A stretch of 64,000 bases of DNA from Megalopta genalis (GCF_051020955.1 NW_027476188.1:62001-126000), one strand, 5' to 3'. Numbered from the stretch's first letter, positions 34,537 to 48,064 are shown. The notes: generated by a model not told the origin, from the letters alone. Translations and numbers: made by a program.

Positions 34537-35375
34537 AGATGGGTTCGAGGCTCGTGAGGGGAGAGGGGATTACGATACACAACATTCCCTGAATGGAGAA
34601 AAATGTCTGTTCGCAGAGCGGGAGGTCTGGTATGAGGTTGCGACACACGCGATCGAGGCACGTATTCGCGTGTCGGCGGCGAGTTCGAGCGACAGCGTGA
34701 CGACGCCGCCGTGCGGCGTGGCGCGGGGCGACGTTCTCTTCGTCGGTGACGGGATGGGGATGAACACACTGACGGCAGCGAGGAACCTCTCGAGTCAACG
34801 TCATGGAAACACGGGCGAGGAAGTGGAACTCGCCTGGGACAGCTTCCCAGCTGTCGCTCTGGCAAGGGTAAGTCTTTACGCCGGCGAGCGAGTCGCCGGG
34901 GCTCTCCTGCCACACTTTACCTCGTGGCGGGAGAGGCGTAATGGCAGGCTCACCTACCGGGCGACGCAGGTATTCACCGGGCATGGCAGCTTCGGTGTTT
35001 ATTTGTGTCGCATCGGTCGGGAAGCGACGACGGTGTTCCACCGCTGTGGTGCGGAGGAGTACTCGGCGCAGCATACGCTGTAGGAATGCCCCACCTTTTC
35101 AGCTCTGCGCCGAGTCCTAAAACGGGAAGTCGGCCACGACCTCGCTCTCTCCAGCTTAGTTGGGGCCATGCTGGAGAGCCCTAGAAAATGGGCGGCAGCA
35201 ATCTCCTTCTGTGAACAGGTAATGCTGCAGAAGGAGGCTGCCGGGCGAGGTCTTGAGCGGGACCGACTAGCTCGGGGGCTGCGTGTGCGCCCACGCCTCG
35301 AGCCCCCGAGCAGCTGAGGGTAGGCGGGCGGCGGGTGAACCAGCTCTTGCTAGACTTAGTGCCCGCCGCCCGCCA
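34537..35375 (+). pseudogene. R1-type LINE ORF2 C-terminal fragment, copy 1
   Basis: From about 34850 the translation matches the fragment at 62503-63173: AGERVAGALLPHFTSWRERR, RATQVFTGHGSFGVYLCRIG, then HRCGAEEYSAQHTL. The CRIGRE ... CGAEE ... AQHTL ... C pattern is the Cys/His motif C-terminal to RT in R1-clade LINEs. A TAG at 35081-35083 breaks the frame (the other copy has a Glu-like codon). The frame resumes with ECPTFSALRRVLKREVGHDL to about 35270. Upstream (34537-34840) is open in the same frame but not recognisable. RT and endonuclease are missing. A conserved GC stem, GGCGGGCGGCGGG/CCCGCCGCCCGCC, follows at 35323-35374. No poly(A) or target duplication was found. Confidence 0.85.
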
Positions 35376-35593
35376 ATAGAAGAGGTCCTCTCCTGTTGGG
35401 AGTGGGGGGTGACGACTCGCCTCTTCTTTGAGGTGACTGAGGTGACCATCGCTTTTCGCGTCCTCCTTCTTCGTCCCCTTCGCCCAGCCCCTTCTCGCAC
35501 CACCCTCGCTCCGAGGATACAGGCCACCGTGGAAATTTCCACCTCCAGCCGACCGTGGAATATAGGATGGTACATTTATTAGTCGAAACTGTA
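35376..35593. other. GC-rich trailer of the LINE fragment
   Basis: It diverges completely from the 3' end of the copy at 62503-63406, so it is either a different subfamily's 3' UTR or unrelated DNA. No gene seen. Confidence 0.5.
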
Positions 35594-35857
35594 GTAAATT
35601 CTACCTAATTGACGCTCAGATTGTGCACAAAAATGGGCAATTTGGGAGAGGAGATATGATTATTAAATACGATAATTATTACGATTATTAATTTCGATTA
35701 TTACGATTATTAAACACGATTAATAAATGATCTTGTGGCTTGTTTTTACAATTGTTTACTATAAAAACGAGCCACGAGGCTCGAATAATCGTATCTCATC
35801 TTCCTAAATTGTCCATTTTCATTTCGAAGCTGAGGGACAATTGGGGAGAATTTACTG
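35594..35857. mobile_element. TA-flanked foldback MITE, family 1, copy b
   Basis: The ends GTAAATTCTACC and GGGGAGAATTTACTG are inverted; TA flanks both (35592-35593, 35858-35859). The arms share GGCAATTTGGGAGAGGAGATA (left) and CGTATCTCATCTTCCTAAAT (right) with the copy at 8574-8791. An AT-rich GATTATTA repeat has expanded in the left arm. Confidence 0.85.
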
Positions 35858-35859
35858 TA

Positions 35860-38689
35860 CCTCATGCGCAATTATTTCTTCATAATTACGCAATTATGTC
35901 TTCGTACGGTATAATTATTTCTTTATAGAGTTGAACAATAGATTGAAATAACAATTGTATTCCTTTTATGACATGTTATACATAATTTAATCACTCAAAT
36001 AAAAAAGTTAAAAAGTATGGTTTCTGTTTTAAATTTCTCTTTACCATTTCAACCAATTTTAATTTATGTAAATATTGTTTCGGCGATTGTCTGCTAAATT
36101 GAGCCTCTTCACGATTCAATGTCATTACATTTTCTCCGTATTAAAAAGTGTCCGAACATCCACTGTAACGAATGACTGGGGAAGTTATTTTCACGTTTCC
36201 AATAAATCTGTTGTTGGAGGAAAAACTCTTATCCGCTTAATTAGCATTCGCAAGTCGCCGACGTGAAGATGGAAAGACGTGCCATATGTTTCTCGAAGAA
36301 ATTATTCATTCCTACACCATTTACTTCAGCAGCTTTTTCGGACTCCGAATGAATCCAAATACGCATTGCACCATTCCCTGTGGCCGTATTATTAATGGGG
36401 CTTATTAAGCTACAGTCCTTCTTGCTGCTATCGTGAAGTATTGCACGGTGTCTCATTTGTGTTGTAAATCCAATTTTATTGAAATAAGAAAACGCAACTA
36501 TTGAACGTTATATGAAAGTTCTGTCATCTTCGACGTCATTTGAAGGACGTAAATAAATTTTTTCAGAAGCATACTAGAAATTTAGAAAGACACAGGAACC
36601 TATAAATAAATTCGTAAAGAAAGGAAACTTACTTTATACAAAATAAAAATTTGTTGCATCTATTGTAAGTAATAAGAACCGCTTATGGACTTTTCATGTA
36701 TATATATATATATATATATATATTTTTAATAATTTCAACAAATTAAGGCGTATTTAAAGTACATTAAAATATTCAATTATATTTTATATTTTATAATCCC
36801 ATTAATTGTCGTACTATTTTAAATTGTAGCTATTAACTTTTATAATAAATGCACGAAAAACTGCAGTCAGTTAATCTGTAATTATAATGCACCTTGAATT
36901 TACTTGGATAGTAAATGTACTAATTAAGCAGACTTCTTTTTATCGCTGCCTAATTTTTACCAGCGAAATATCTAGTCGATGAAAACCCGGATTAGAGGCT
37001 GGCGAGAATTTGCTCACAATAGAAAAGAAAATTCGCGTCCAAGATATTTTCTCTGAAAACGTTGCAACCACGGCGGTGTAATTTTTTCCATCGGAAAGTT
37101 CGGTTACACATTTCGGGGCGAGCAGAACTGCGAATTCGACGTCGATTCGCTTCTTTTTAGCGGCACAGTGAAGTTACTTTCAGTAAAAAAAGAAAAAAAA
37201 ACAAAAACGAAAGTAAAGCAAATATTAAATTTCAGCTCTTAATAGATCGTGTATCTTAACCTGATTTTGAATGTTCCCGCATTAACCGCGGGTAAACGCG
37301 CGAAAATATCAAAGGCATGAGCGGAACGTTTTGATCCTTTGCTAACAAGTTCCCCGAGATTTAAGTACAATACATGTTAAAATGCTCGTTGGTGCTCCTT
37401 GTGAGCTTCGAGCTCTGTAGAATTTTGTACGTGGTGTGCCGTCCGATTACTAAGTCTCTTAGGTATCTCGTGAGTCCCTTATGGTCTCGCGTATCTCTCA
37501 CGATGTCTCTAGAGTCTCTTGTGGTCTCTCCTGACTCTCGTGTATCTCCCGAGTCCCTTGTGGTTTCGTGTCCAGTGAGTCCCTTGTGGTCTCACGAATG
37601 TCTCTCGTTAGAGGAACGGGGTCATCCCTAATATTACCTCGGTCCTCCCTACTCTTCTTGACCTAGGGTGGGCGGCAAGGAATTACGGTCCAATCACTGC
37701 AATCACAGATCCATTGAGATTGCCCCAAAGCGGTGGGCCGGGAGTTAGCAGCGAGAATGGCAAACTAACACCTGCTAAACATCCCGCGCTGATGGGCCTA
37801 CGTGCCCAAACAGTGCGAGACCCAACCGTAATTGACTGGACCGTAATCAAGGACCAGGAGACGTTATGACGGGGTCGCACGTACCCCGGAACGGCCAAAG
37901 ACAGACCCATACCGTCGGGATACCCAAGCACATGGCCCCTGCCATAAATCCTGGCCACTTGACAGCAACAATACACTTGGACTTTCTCTACTTATCCGAA
38001 TCGTTTTGCTTCGTTATTCTTTTTGTCGGAAGACTGCACTTAGCTTTCTCTTTACGAGTGTCTGAAATATTCTAATTTAATTTTTATTAAGAAACTAAGA
38101 ATTTTACGGAATTAAGAAGACATTTGAGAAATCGAAAACCGTCAGAAGCGAAAGAATACATTGAGACAGACCTGTGCACGAGTGAAGTTTTGCAATTAAT
38201 TTAAATAAATTAGGAAACGGTCATTATATTGTACGCGACAAGGTTTGCTGAACATTTATTTTTACCGCACGTACTCGTTCGTTTTATTTCATTTGTTCCG
38301 GGTGTCGTCGAAAATGGAATTGAAATTCTATCTGCAACCCACAATCAACAACGTGTTAAAATTGGATGAGTGAGAATAATAAAAATGTTTGTTACAATTT
38401 CAACTTAATGGAAAACTTTCACATTGGAGAATTGAATAGTTGTGGTTGTTAATGAGACGTCTAATGAAACAATTATTTATTCATTCTTGTTTAAATGAAA
38501 TAGTTTCACTGTTTCACTGATAATGTTGTAAAATGTATTTCTTTCCATTCAATCAATGTTTTCATTAGACTGACTTTTTGTCAGAAATTAAATTCGGAAA
38601 ATGGGGGACGATTATTGAAATTACTAAAATATTTCTTCGTGAAATTCGAATGAACTTCTTGCTTGAAGCACATATTGCAAATATGAATA
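35860..38689. other. Gene-free
   Basis: 36704-36724 is a short (TA)n. 37440-37615 is a CT-rich imperfect repeat of GAGTCCCTTGTGGTCTC. 37650-37980 is a GC-richer island with no recognised ORF, possibly a decayed element. Confidence 0.5.
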
Positions 38690-39080
38690 AATATGAATAG
38701 GAATTAAATATGTAAATATGTATATAAATATCACAAATATGAACAAATGCGAATCGGATTTAATATGTAAATATGAATATAAATATCACAAATATGAATA
38801 AACGTGAATATTAATTAATATGTAAATATGAACATAAATATCACAAATATGAATAAACGTGAATATTAATTAATATGTAAATATGAACATAAATATCACA
38901 AATATGAATAAACGTGAATATTAATTAATATGTAAGTGTGAATATAAATATCACAAATATGAATAAATGTGAATAGAAATCACCATGTAAATATGAATAA
39001 AGACATCACAAATATGATAAATCTGAATAGAAATTAATGCTCAAACAAGGATGTAAATATTGCAAATATGAATCTGAATG
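38690..39080. repeat. 55-bp minisatellite
   Basis: About six tandem units of the form AATATGTAAATATGAACATA-AATATCACAAATATGAATAA-ACGTGAATATTAATT. The central units are nearly identical; those at both ends are more diverged. Confidence 0.93.
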
Positions 39081-42000
39081 GAATTTGTACAACCTGCGAC
39101 TAAACGCAATCTTGTCAAAAAAACCATACATCCGTCGATCGCGCGAAGTGCTCAGCAGTTTTATGGTTAAAACCGATAAAAAACACAACTCGAGGTTCCG
39201 AGTGCAAGCGGGGCCAGGTGAGAGAGCGTTAAGAGCGGTTGCTGGCGGAGCCACTAGAAAATCGTCTAGGCTGTGATCGTCGGAAGCTTAAGGTGACATC
39301 TCGATGGCTTATCCGGGCTGAGACACCCCGTGCATCATCAGCGGCAGACTATTTCGCGGGCTCGACGCGCCGAGCAGAATTCGCGACACACCCTCGTTAT
39401 ACCATTCATTAAGAGACTTTGCGAGCATCCACGTTGGTCGTGCGACATCAAGAACTAATTTGAAACCAGCGGCGGATTCCGCGAGATTTGAAGGAAAACG
39501 ATGCGTGAACGCCGCGCCGGTCTCATTTAATTCGCTCGTCTCATCGCGTCAAGCGTAATGTAAAGAAGTGCCTCGTTTAATCGCCGTCTCCCCACCCGCC
39601 CCTCCACCCGTTCCTCTGCCTTCGTTTGCCCGACTGCACTTTCCACTTTTCCCAGTGCCAGGCCGCGAAACGTGGCCCCTTTTTACCTCGCGGTCTTTTT
39701 TGCCGGCTGCGCGGTTACCTCCATTCACGCCGTTGTACGCGGGATTTCGCGGTAAATTCCACGACAGTTATTGTCTAGACTAGAGCATTAACGAGGCCGA
39801 AGCCTGCTCTGACCGGGCGAAGTGGTGCTCACTTATGCCGGTCGATGGATAATCAGCGGTGAACAGCTGCGAAGGAACCGGGACTTGGATCCATCGCGCC
39901 CTCGCTGTTAAGTTCATTGGACCGGGGAGTCAGAAGACCCGGCCTTAACTCATCTGTCGGCTGCAAGGAGTTGTATGTTTGTTTTAAGTATTTCGCCGGC
40001 TATAATGCCGGCGATAATAATATGAAAGTAGTGATGGTCGTTCTGCCAGGCGACCGCGGCGGCGGGTGCTCGGCACCGCACGCCAACCGCTGCAACGGCA
40101 TTTCTTGCCGTCTTGCCGCCCCCAAGATACCACACGACAGCAATAGTGCAGCGTGCTAGGCCAGCGGGCGGCTATTTACGTATTTGCTTCTGATAAATTT
40201 ATAGAGCTGACTGCTGAACCCAACACAGCCAGCCCGTGTCATTGAAGTAATTTTGGCACCGCTCGACAAACCAAAGGGCTGCAGATGCATTCTACCCAGA
40301 CAAGCCCGAAGGCCGCGGGTAGGAAATACACCACCGACAAGCCCGAGGGCCGCGGGTGGTAGTAGCAATAATACCGTCGACCACGGTAGCGGGCGCCAAG
40401 CGCCACACGCAAGCACCGCGTCGACCCAGCGTCACAGACCTGTAGTAGGGAAGTCAATTGTAATCATGTCATGCACCACCATGTTTATATCTATCATTGG
40501 CCCCTGCTCTTGCCTCTCTTGTCACCTGTTAGCGCGCACATGAACTTAACGAGATCCATGTCCAATTCTAACAAGTTACTCCTCTGCGCGCAGGTCCTAG
40601 CAAAAGAAACGCTCGCCGCTAACGCAGAGGGATGCCATTACCCTGTTTTGCCGCCCATACTGATGTGCGTTGCCCAGTCTCCGCCGCGAGGAGGCGGGGT
40701 TGGTCTTTGGAGACCAAATTCCACGACAATTCCTTCCAGAATCTCGAGAGGTTTCGACGGTACTTTCGAGCGCGGCTTATTATCGTGTCGATGTAAATGG
40801 CCGTTCGCCGCGCCAGCGAGAACCAAAGCGAACGGAACCGATATTCCGGTTTGGTGACGCCGTCTCGCAAAGCTTATCATCCCTTATACCAAGGCGGCTT
40901 CCGGGTTCCCCGCCGATTCTATTCTGTTTCCCTTTTGTTTCCACGCCGTTTATCGACCTGCCGCGGATATCTATTCTCGTACACGCAGCGCGCAGCTCAG
41001 CTGTTCCGCTCCGGGAACATGGAACGTGCAGGGTCTTCGACGACTAGGATTACTGTTGGTAACGAAACGGCCGTTTCGGAGCTTTACGGAAAGAGGCATA
41101 CGGATGACTTTTTTCCTCTGCCGATACATTCGTCTCCCCCCCCTTTTTTACGTTTTTGTTTTTTAGGGTAAGTACGTCATTCACTGAGCCTATTACAGCG
41201 ACGACCGATGTTCTAAAAAATCCGCAGTACTTTTTATCTGTGTTGCTCGTCTTGAACATTTCGATTGTACATCGATGTCTTTTGTATATGTACATATATC
41301 GATTCAAGTATAGAGAGAACGCGAAATATTTAATAAAATATGCAAGACAGTTTTTTAGCGAGGTACTGTGTCCATCAAAGTGATGTTCGAAGTTTTCGAC
41401 AAATTGAACGGTTTTTTTACCTATATCTCACTTTTTGATACATTTCAATTATTCGTTGGTGTCTTTTGCATTAGTACAAATTTGATCATTATTGAAATAT
41501 AGAAGGAACACAAGATGTTTGGCAAAATACACAAAAGAGTTTTCGAGCGAACTACCGTGTCCACTAAGCAGTTAACTACTGCGTGATAATTATGTTTGTA
41601 TTTGTCGAATAAATCATATTAAATTCTCGCATTCTTTTATTTTGTTCAATTTCCAATAACAAAAATGTAACGCATCTTATTGGATAAATACGGAATTAAA
41701 TATACCTGTCAATTAGTGTAGGATAATTAATTTTCTATTTACCGAATATGTCATATTAAATATTCGTATTTTTCTTATTTTGTTCAATTTCCAATAGAAA
41801 AAATGTAACGCGTCTAATTCGATAAATATAAAATGAATTATCCCTGTCAACGAACCAAAGGCACAGCAATCGGTCACCCCACAGTAACCGGCTCCACTTC
41901 CCTAACATTCGGCGGATACCGTCTGGAAACTGTGAACGTGACGCGGTTACACTCACCGAAGTTAGCTATTATTTCTTTTTTATCCCTGAGCCATTCCTCT

Positions 42001-43256
42001 ATTTCCCCACGCGATACCGAGTGTGTTTACTGGTACTTTCGAGGCCGGAATGCGCGACTGGTATTTCGGTATCATCCGCGAAGGATGCGGAATGATCGCG
42101 GAATGTGAGAATCGTCTGAATCTCGGAAACAGCGTTTTCGTCATGTTCGCGACATAAACCTGGTCGAAGAAGAGACAGAGGCGAGCCAAACTTTCTCGAG
42201 ATGATGGAATTCCGTGGCGTACGCGCGGTCCCGAGTTTTGCTGGGACAAATTCCGCGCGTATACGCAATCGCCGTAAACGGCTCGAACGCAATTAGAGCC
42301 AGACGTTTCGCTTTGACTGAAGTCCTAACGGCACCGCATCCGACGAATCAATCCGGAACAGTAATTAAGAATGGCATCGTGGGACACCTTTGTGCGTATC
42401 GTCCTCGGCGGTCGTCCATCCTTTATAGTTTTCCCGTTAATTACGCGTGCCTGCCGCGACTCCAAGCTCACCGTCGCGGAGCTACGTCTACGACGGAAGC
42501 AATAAAATTGTAATCACGGACGTCGGTCTCGCAGTCGGGCAATAATACGATTCTTACGTTGCTCGAGGAAATTGCAGTGGATCCGTTGGACGCTGAGTAT
42601 CCCCGGTGAGATTTATTCAACGTTTTCGACACATTTTTCTTGTACCGGATGCTCGGCGGAACGCGTTCCCCGCTACTCACAATGTGTTTAACGAGCGCAG
42701 AGTGTTAGTCGCTAAGGTAACTAGGTCGAGATGATCGAGTTAAGTCTAAAAGCGGCATTCGGCGTGGAAAGGGAAGGGAACGATAAGCATTTTATCTTTT
42801 GCACTGTGGAAAATGTTGAGTGACACGTGTACAAGCTCCCGATACCTTCCGGCGAACGTGTTTCGCGGTGGAAATAAAGCAATTGTCGTTGCACAAACTG
42901 TGCTCGCGCCGTTTAGGTAGATCTTTGATCATTCCGTTCGTACAGAAAATGGTTTCATTGCTTTTATAAAGGTGCTTACGGATCATTCGCGTTCAGGACT
43001 GCCATCGGAGGTAGACGAAAACGAAGTTCGAAATTTAAAAAATTTTTAAAATTGATAAAAATACAAAATTCATCGGTCCAAGCGATTTCTGAAATGTCCA
43101 ATGTCTCGAGGTCAACCTAGAAACATATTGAAGCTTCAAATAGACCACTTTATGGAACTGGTAAGATATTAAGAAAGATATTTGTAAGTATTGGACGGAA
43201 CTGGCGCTGTCGTTGATCTTTTTTTATTCGATACGAACAAATAATTGCTCCAGCTA
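39081..43256. other. No gene identified; CpG-rich zone 39150-41060 and a 137-bp duplication
   Basis: 39150-41060 is clearly GC/CpG-richer than its surroundings, with many overlapping ORFs on both strands (up to 128 codons) but no domain. It could cover a promoter or exon I cannot recognise. 40299-40360 has two copies of ACAAGCCCGARGGCCGCGGGT 39 bp apart. 41598-41870 is a tandem duplication with period 137 that runs into the dispersed repeat at 41850-41900 (AACGAACCAAAGGCACAGCA). Confidence 0.45.
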
Positions 43257-43398
43257 CAATTGAGCCGTTTATTTTGAAAGTGGCACAAGTTACTTTTTCA
43301 AAAAAATCGAGTTAATGGCAACACTAATTACAATTGAACGGTATCTTTTCATTAAAAAAAAAGTGACTTATGCCACTTTCAAAATAAACGGCTCAATT
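43257..43398. mobile_element. 142-bp TA-flanked MITE with ~41-bp inverted ends
   Basis: Left arm CAATTGAGCCGTTTATTTTG-AAAGTGGCACAAGTTAC and right arm GTGACTTATGCCACTTTC-AAAATAAACGGCTCAATTA are inverted with about three mismatches. TA flanks both ends (43255-43256, 43399-43400). Confidence 0.9.
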
Positions 43399-43774
43399 AT
43401 AATTTGTAAACTCTTATTGACTGCTTGCATTCTTTGTTCTTCACATAAATTTCATTTCAGCTGTTAGCAAACAGTGAAACGAAATATGTACGTACTAGGA
43501 TCGATGCTCCCTGGAAGTAGAAATATCCAGTGACTGTCAGACACGGTACAAATAACGATCTCAATAAATTTTCGTGCTCGACTCTTTTGCTCGCGTACAG
43601 TCATTCGATTTATACCGTATCTCTGACTATGAAAGTTCATCGACACGTTTGGTCGAACGAAAGGCCAAATATTTTTGCGTTCTGGTGTTCACGCCGTGAC
43701 TTCCGGCCAGGGAAATGCCATAACGACGTATCTTCCTTCGGCTAAAAATCGACAAGAGGTCCATTTAGGACGAA

Positions 43775-44618
43775 AAGGTTTACTTTTGTAATATTCTGAT
43801 ATAAAAATAGTTTATTATCTAAGAATTTCATATTGAGTTCTCTGATGGATGATAATATATTTAAATAATACAATGATTAGATGATAAAACGTTTCGATAG
43901 CAGAATATTGGAATAATAAATGGTCTGATAAGACAATACAAGATGTATAAATTATAAAAGAGTAAAATATATATTTGGTATCTCTGTGCACACCATTTTA
44001 ATTTTCTATTATATAAATATCGTCAGTATAGTCAAGCTTGAACGATAATAATTACTGGTTTTATTGACATACTGACGATATTTATAGGAAATAGAAATGG
44101 TGTGCACAAAGATACCGAATAGATTTTTTACTCTTTTATAATTTATACATCTTGTATTGTCTTATCAGACCACTTATTTTTGCAATATTCTGCTATCCAA
44201 ACGTTTCATCATCTAATCATTGTATTATTTAAATATATTACCATACAGCAGAGAACTCGAATGAAATTCTTCCATCATAAACTATTTTTGGGTCAGTATA
44301 TTACAAAAATAAGTAAATATCCATTGGATATCCATACTTGAACGATAATAATTACTGGTTTTTATTAGCATACTGACGATATATATAGAAAATAAAAATA
44401 GTGAGCACAAAGGTTCCAAAAAGATTTTTACCTCTTTAATAATTTATATATCTCGTACTGTCTTATCAGACCATTTATTTTTGCAATATTCGGCTATCCA
44501 AACGTTTTATCACATAATCATTATATTATTCAAATATATTATCATCTAGCAGAGAAGTCGAATGAAATGCTTAGATAATAATCTATTTTTGTGTCAGAAT
44601 ATAACAAAAGTAAACCTT
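43775..44618. mobile_element. Three-armed foldback element (~840 bp)
   Basis: Arm A (43775-44030) is followed by its inverted copy A' (44050-44310) and then a further copy A'' (44330-44618) in the same orientation as A'. The outer ends AAGGTTTACTTTTGT and ACAAAAGTAAACCTT are inverted. Shared landmarks are TGGTCTGATAAGACA/TGTCTTATCAGACCA, GTGCACACCATT/AATGGTGTGCAC and CATACTGACGATAT. The A/A' spacer is about 20 bp. No ORF. Confidence 0.9.
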
Positions 44619-47600
44619 CAAATAAGGAAGTACTATATTTGACCACTAGGTTATAAGAATTATCAAGAACCGATATACTTAAAAAATGATAAAGTAAGTA
44701 ACAGCTTCAAGGAAACAAATAATCGCGGGCCAGAAACTGATCGCGACTAACTAAGATCAGAGTTACCGGGTACTATTCAGACTGTTCGGGGCATGGTACA
44801 CCGAATCTTGATACAGATATAATTACAGAGTCATCCGATATTATTTACTCTCAGCCCCGTGCATTCATCCGATACGATTCAGGTAAGGTATTGTTATTCG
44901 ATATGCGTAGTTCATTGGGGACACAGAAGGAGCCGACAAACGCAACCGTTCGTTCGGACCAACACAGAACTGCATAATCTATAGCCTATAGCATAGAATA
45001 TGTAGATTCTATACCATCGACCTGGCTGCTATTTATGACGATCCTAGAGTGCCCAGATTTTTTTTAGCGAACTTTCAAGAGTTACCTCGCATGCGCGAAG
45101 TCGTAGAGCATCTTAGGGATTTCAGGATATTCTGGATATCCTAGTATTCCCTGTCCAGGATGGTCCCGAGGTCTTCGAAGCTTCTATGGAGTCCCCAACT
45201 TGCGAAATCCTTGAAATCCCTGATACTCGATTAGACCTGTTCGATACACGAAACCCCGGAAGTCGAGGTCCATAAGACTTTGCTCAGACCCCACATGTGT
45301 CAGATTGTGCTATTATTTCCCGGTTCGAATGGTATCGCGGCGGTCTTTACTGAAAGTACACAAAAGCGGAGTGGAGCAGCAGTTCGGATTGCCAGCCGAA
45401 TTACCAGACTTGGTTATTGATAGAAACACACGTGCGTTAGTGAAATAATTTGCCCAGTCAAGTATATGAAAGAGCATGGTATTTAATAGCAAGTATACAT
45501 AATGTAGTAGACATTACTACTTTCTTTGTCTTTTTAAGCAGGCTGTACTAAACGAATAACAAGTATAACGTTTGTATTTTATTGCGTGGGTATTATGTTC
45601 GTTATCAAGTTGGGTGAAACTCTCGACATACTTTTCTAAAGACAGTACTCCATACAGTACAAAACTAGCACTGGAATACCTCTGTTTCTTTTTTAATATG
45701 AAAAAATATTATTAACAGATGTCTCACGGTTAATAAGCTGAAAATGTCTATGAAACTGATATTTTTCTTGGTATCTTTCCTTCGAATCATTTCTCTATAA
45801 AACGAGATAATTTTTTTTCTTCTGACTTTATTTACTTTAATTCCTAGATACTGATAATGGAAGAATCGAATTTTGTTTCAACTCGTGACTGACTCATTTA
45901 CTGCACTGCAAATGGTTAAAAACATTCTTGGTAAATCGGAATAATATTTTAAAAACTAACCAATTTACTAAAGTCATTAAACTTTAAAATATTGGGCAAA
46001 TCTAGCAATCGATTGAAATGATGAAAAAGATTGGAATAATGAATAAGGTTAAAAGCTCATGAAAATTTAGAGAATACTTGTCGTAGATCCCGGTAACACG
46101 GACGGCTGAAAATACCATCGAAATCTGTTCTCGACTCGCGTAGTTATCGCATTTCCATCTCGTACGTGCAAGCATTTATCCATCGAATGATTCCGCGACA
46201 ATATTTCCAGCGGTCGCAGACGATTTACAACAGAAATGCAACGCGACAGAGTCGCATACTAAATTTCAGCCGCATTAAATACCGCGGCGCCGAATGCATG
46301 CCGCAGCACCCGCGACATTTATTTCGCGTCGCGCAATCCAATTTGCATCTGTTTCTCTTTACGCGTATCCACTTTTCGCGAACCATTCGAAACGCGCGAA
46401 TCGGATTTCCGCGGCGAGGGGGGGAGGCGACGCCGAGCCCGGCACCGAACTTTCCAACAAACTCAATTGGGATTTCGTGTATCGTATCCTGGTCGATTAA
46501 AGACATGCTTATCCGGACGGCGTGCCGGTGCACGCGTTTCGCCTTTCGGAGTCGCAGCTTAGAAAATTTGCATAACGATATACAGACGTAATTGGAGCCT
46601 CTCTAATGCTGTTGTAGGTCAGATGAGCCAATTACTGTGCCTCGTTAGCGGACTCCTGGCGTTCCCACTGCTGAAAACAAATCCAGCAATTTAATGAACA
46701 GTTTTGAAGAACTCAAAGGTACAGAGTTTCTCAATAGAGATAACTGTATCAACAAAATTTCCTGTTTACGTTTCTTCTTCTCGAAAATACGATTTGATGA
46801 TGATTCAGAGATGATTAAAATTTTCAGGTTATGTAGGTTATTTGAACAAATAATCACTGTTTTGTTCTCCGGTAATTTTAATTCGTTTCACCAACACAAT
46901 TCGTTCACTATTTTCTCGAGTTTTGCTGAAAAATTCACGAAATCGATATAAAAAAGTTCAAACAAATTTTATAGTATTAGAAGAAATTAATTTGAATTTA
47001 AGTAGAAATGTTTGGTATATCTTTTTCGATTATGTTATTTATGCTTGAAAATATACAAAAGACGCAGTAATTGGCTAGCTCACAGTAATTGGCTCCAGTG
47101 TCCTACACGTTCAATTAGCGAGGCCCCCCTCGGCCTCGCAGTTGGACGAGTCGCAAGTGACCCTCGGGAACCCGTGAGGTCGCCGAAATATTGCCGTAGA
47201 TCGGACGAAAAAATCGCGCGGCACCTAAAACCGGGAGATATATGTCCACGGATAATATGTGATCATTGCTTTTGCACCCATACTCCTTAGCCCTCCCGCG
47301 TTTTACGAGTGGAATTCTTCTTCCGCTCGGCCCCTTTTCCGAGTCCTTGGGGCTGTTCCTCCTAGATCAGCAGTTATCGTTCGTCCGCGCTAAATAAGGC
47401 GAACGCTGTGTCGCCGATGAATCGATCAACTCGGTGATCTATGTATCCTTTTTCTTGTCGCTACCGAAATTTGAGTTTTTTAGGCGAGCATTTGACGCGA
47501 CATCGGCGTTGGAGTCGCCTCTTTGTCGCGCAAACTGTTGCGCGATTGCGTGTCCCTCGGCGACGAAAAGCGCGGTCGCAGCTGCGATAATTATGAACGA

Positions 47601-48064
47601 ATGTGTCGGAAATTTGACGTCGAAGTTTCGCGACACCGCGAGTCAAACCTGAGAATTTTGCGCCCGATTGTTTGAGCCATTAAGCTTACGGCCAAGTGGC
47701 GTGCCTTACCCGAAGGATGTAATGTACCATTTGCCTTCAGATTCCGGCAAGCGTGTAACATAATATTCCTTGGAAATTGCACCAGCAAACTTGAATTTTT
47801 CACGCGTTTAACGCGCCAACCGCTCTCCAAATTGATGTCGGAGTAGTTAGTTCAAATTGAATCTGAAGTTTCAACACTCTTCCGCAGCGCCGGGAAAGAG
47901 GGTATTGATAATTCGCGTTAATCGAAGATTGAACATCATCGATCATACTTTCACTATACTTTGGTCTGTGTATACCTATTTTTACCACGTCACTTTTCTA
48001 ATCGTTCTAGGGAAAGTTGAGAAGCCGGCTGAGGAAAAGTGATTTAACTTAGAAAATTGTTTCG
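44619..48064. other. No gene identified
   Basis: The 141-codon ORF at 46166-46591 is overlapped by a long antisense ORF and has no domain; I treat it as chance. 47083-47106 contains a short relative of the dispersed CACAGTAACCGGCTCC repeat. 47100-47650 is CpG-richer. Confidence 0.5.

Noticed and set aside
35255..35300. GCTCGGGGGCT / AGCCCCCGAGC hairpin as a terminator
   Set aside because: Intrinsic terminators are a bacterial feature. Here it is an inserted inverted repeat inside a decayed LINE, with no T tract.
38690..39080. Possible CRISPR-like or origin iteron array
   Set aside because: Whole 55-bp units are repeated with no unique spacer. Ordinary AT-rich minisatellite.
46166..46591. 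141-codon ORF as a possible host gene
   Set aside because: A 102-codon antisense ORF overlaps it, no domain is visible, and composition looks like chance in a CpG-richer patch.
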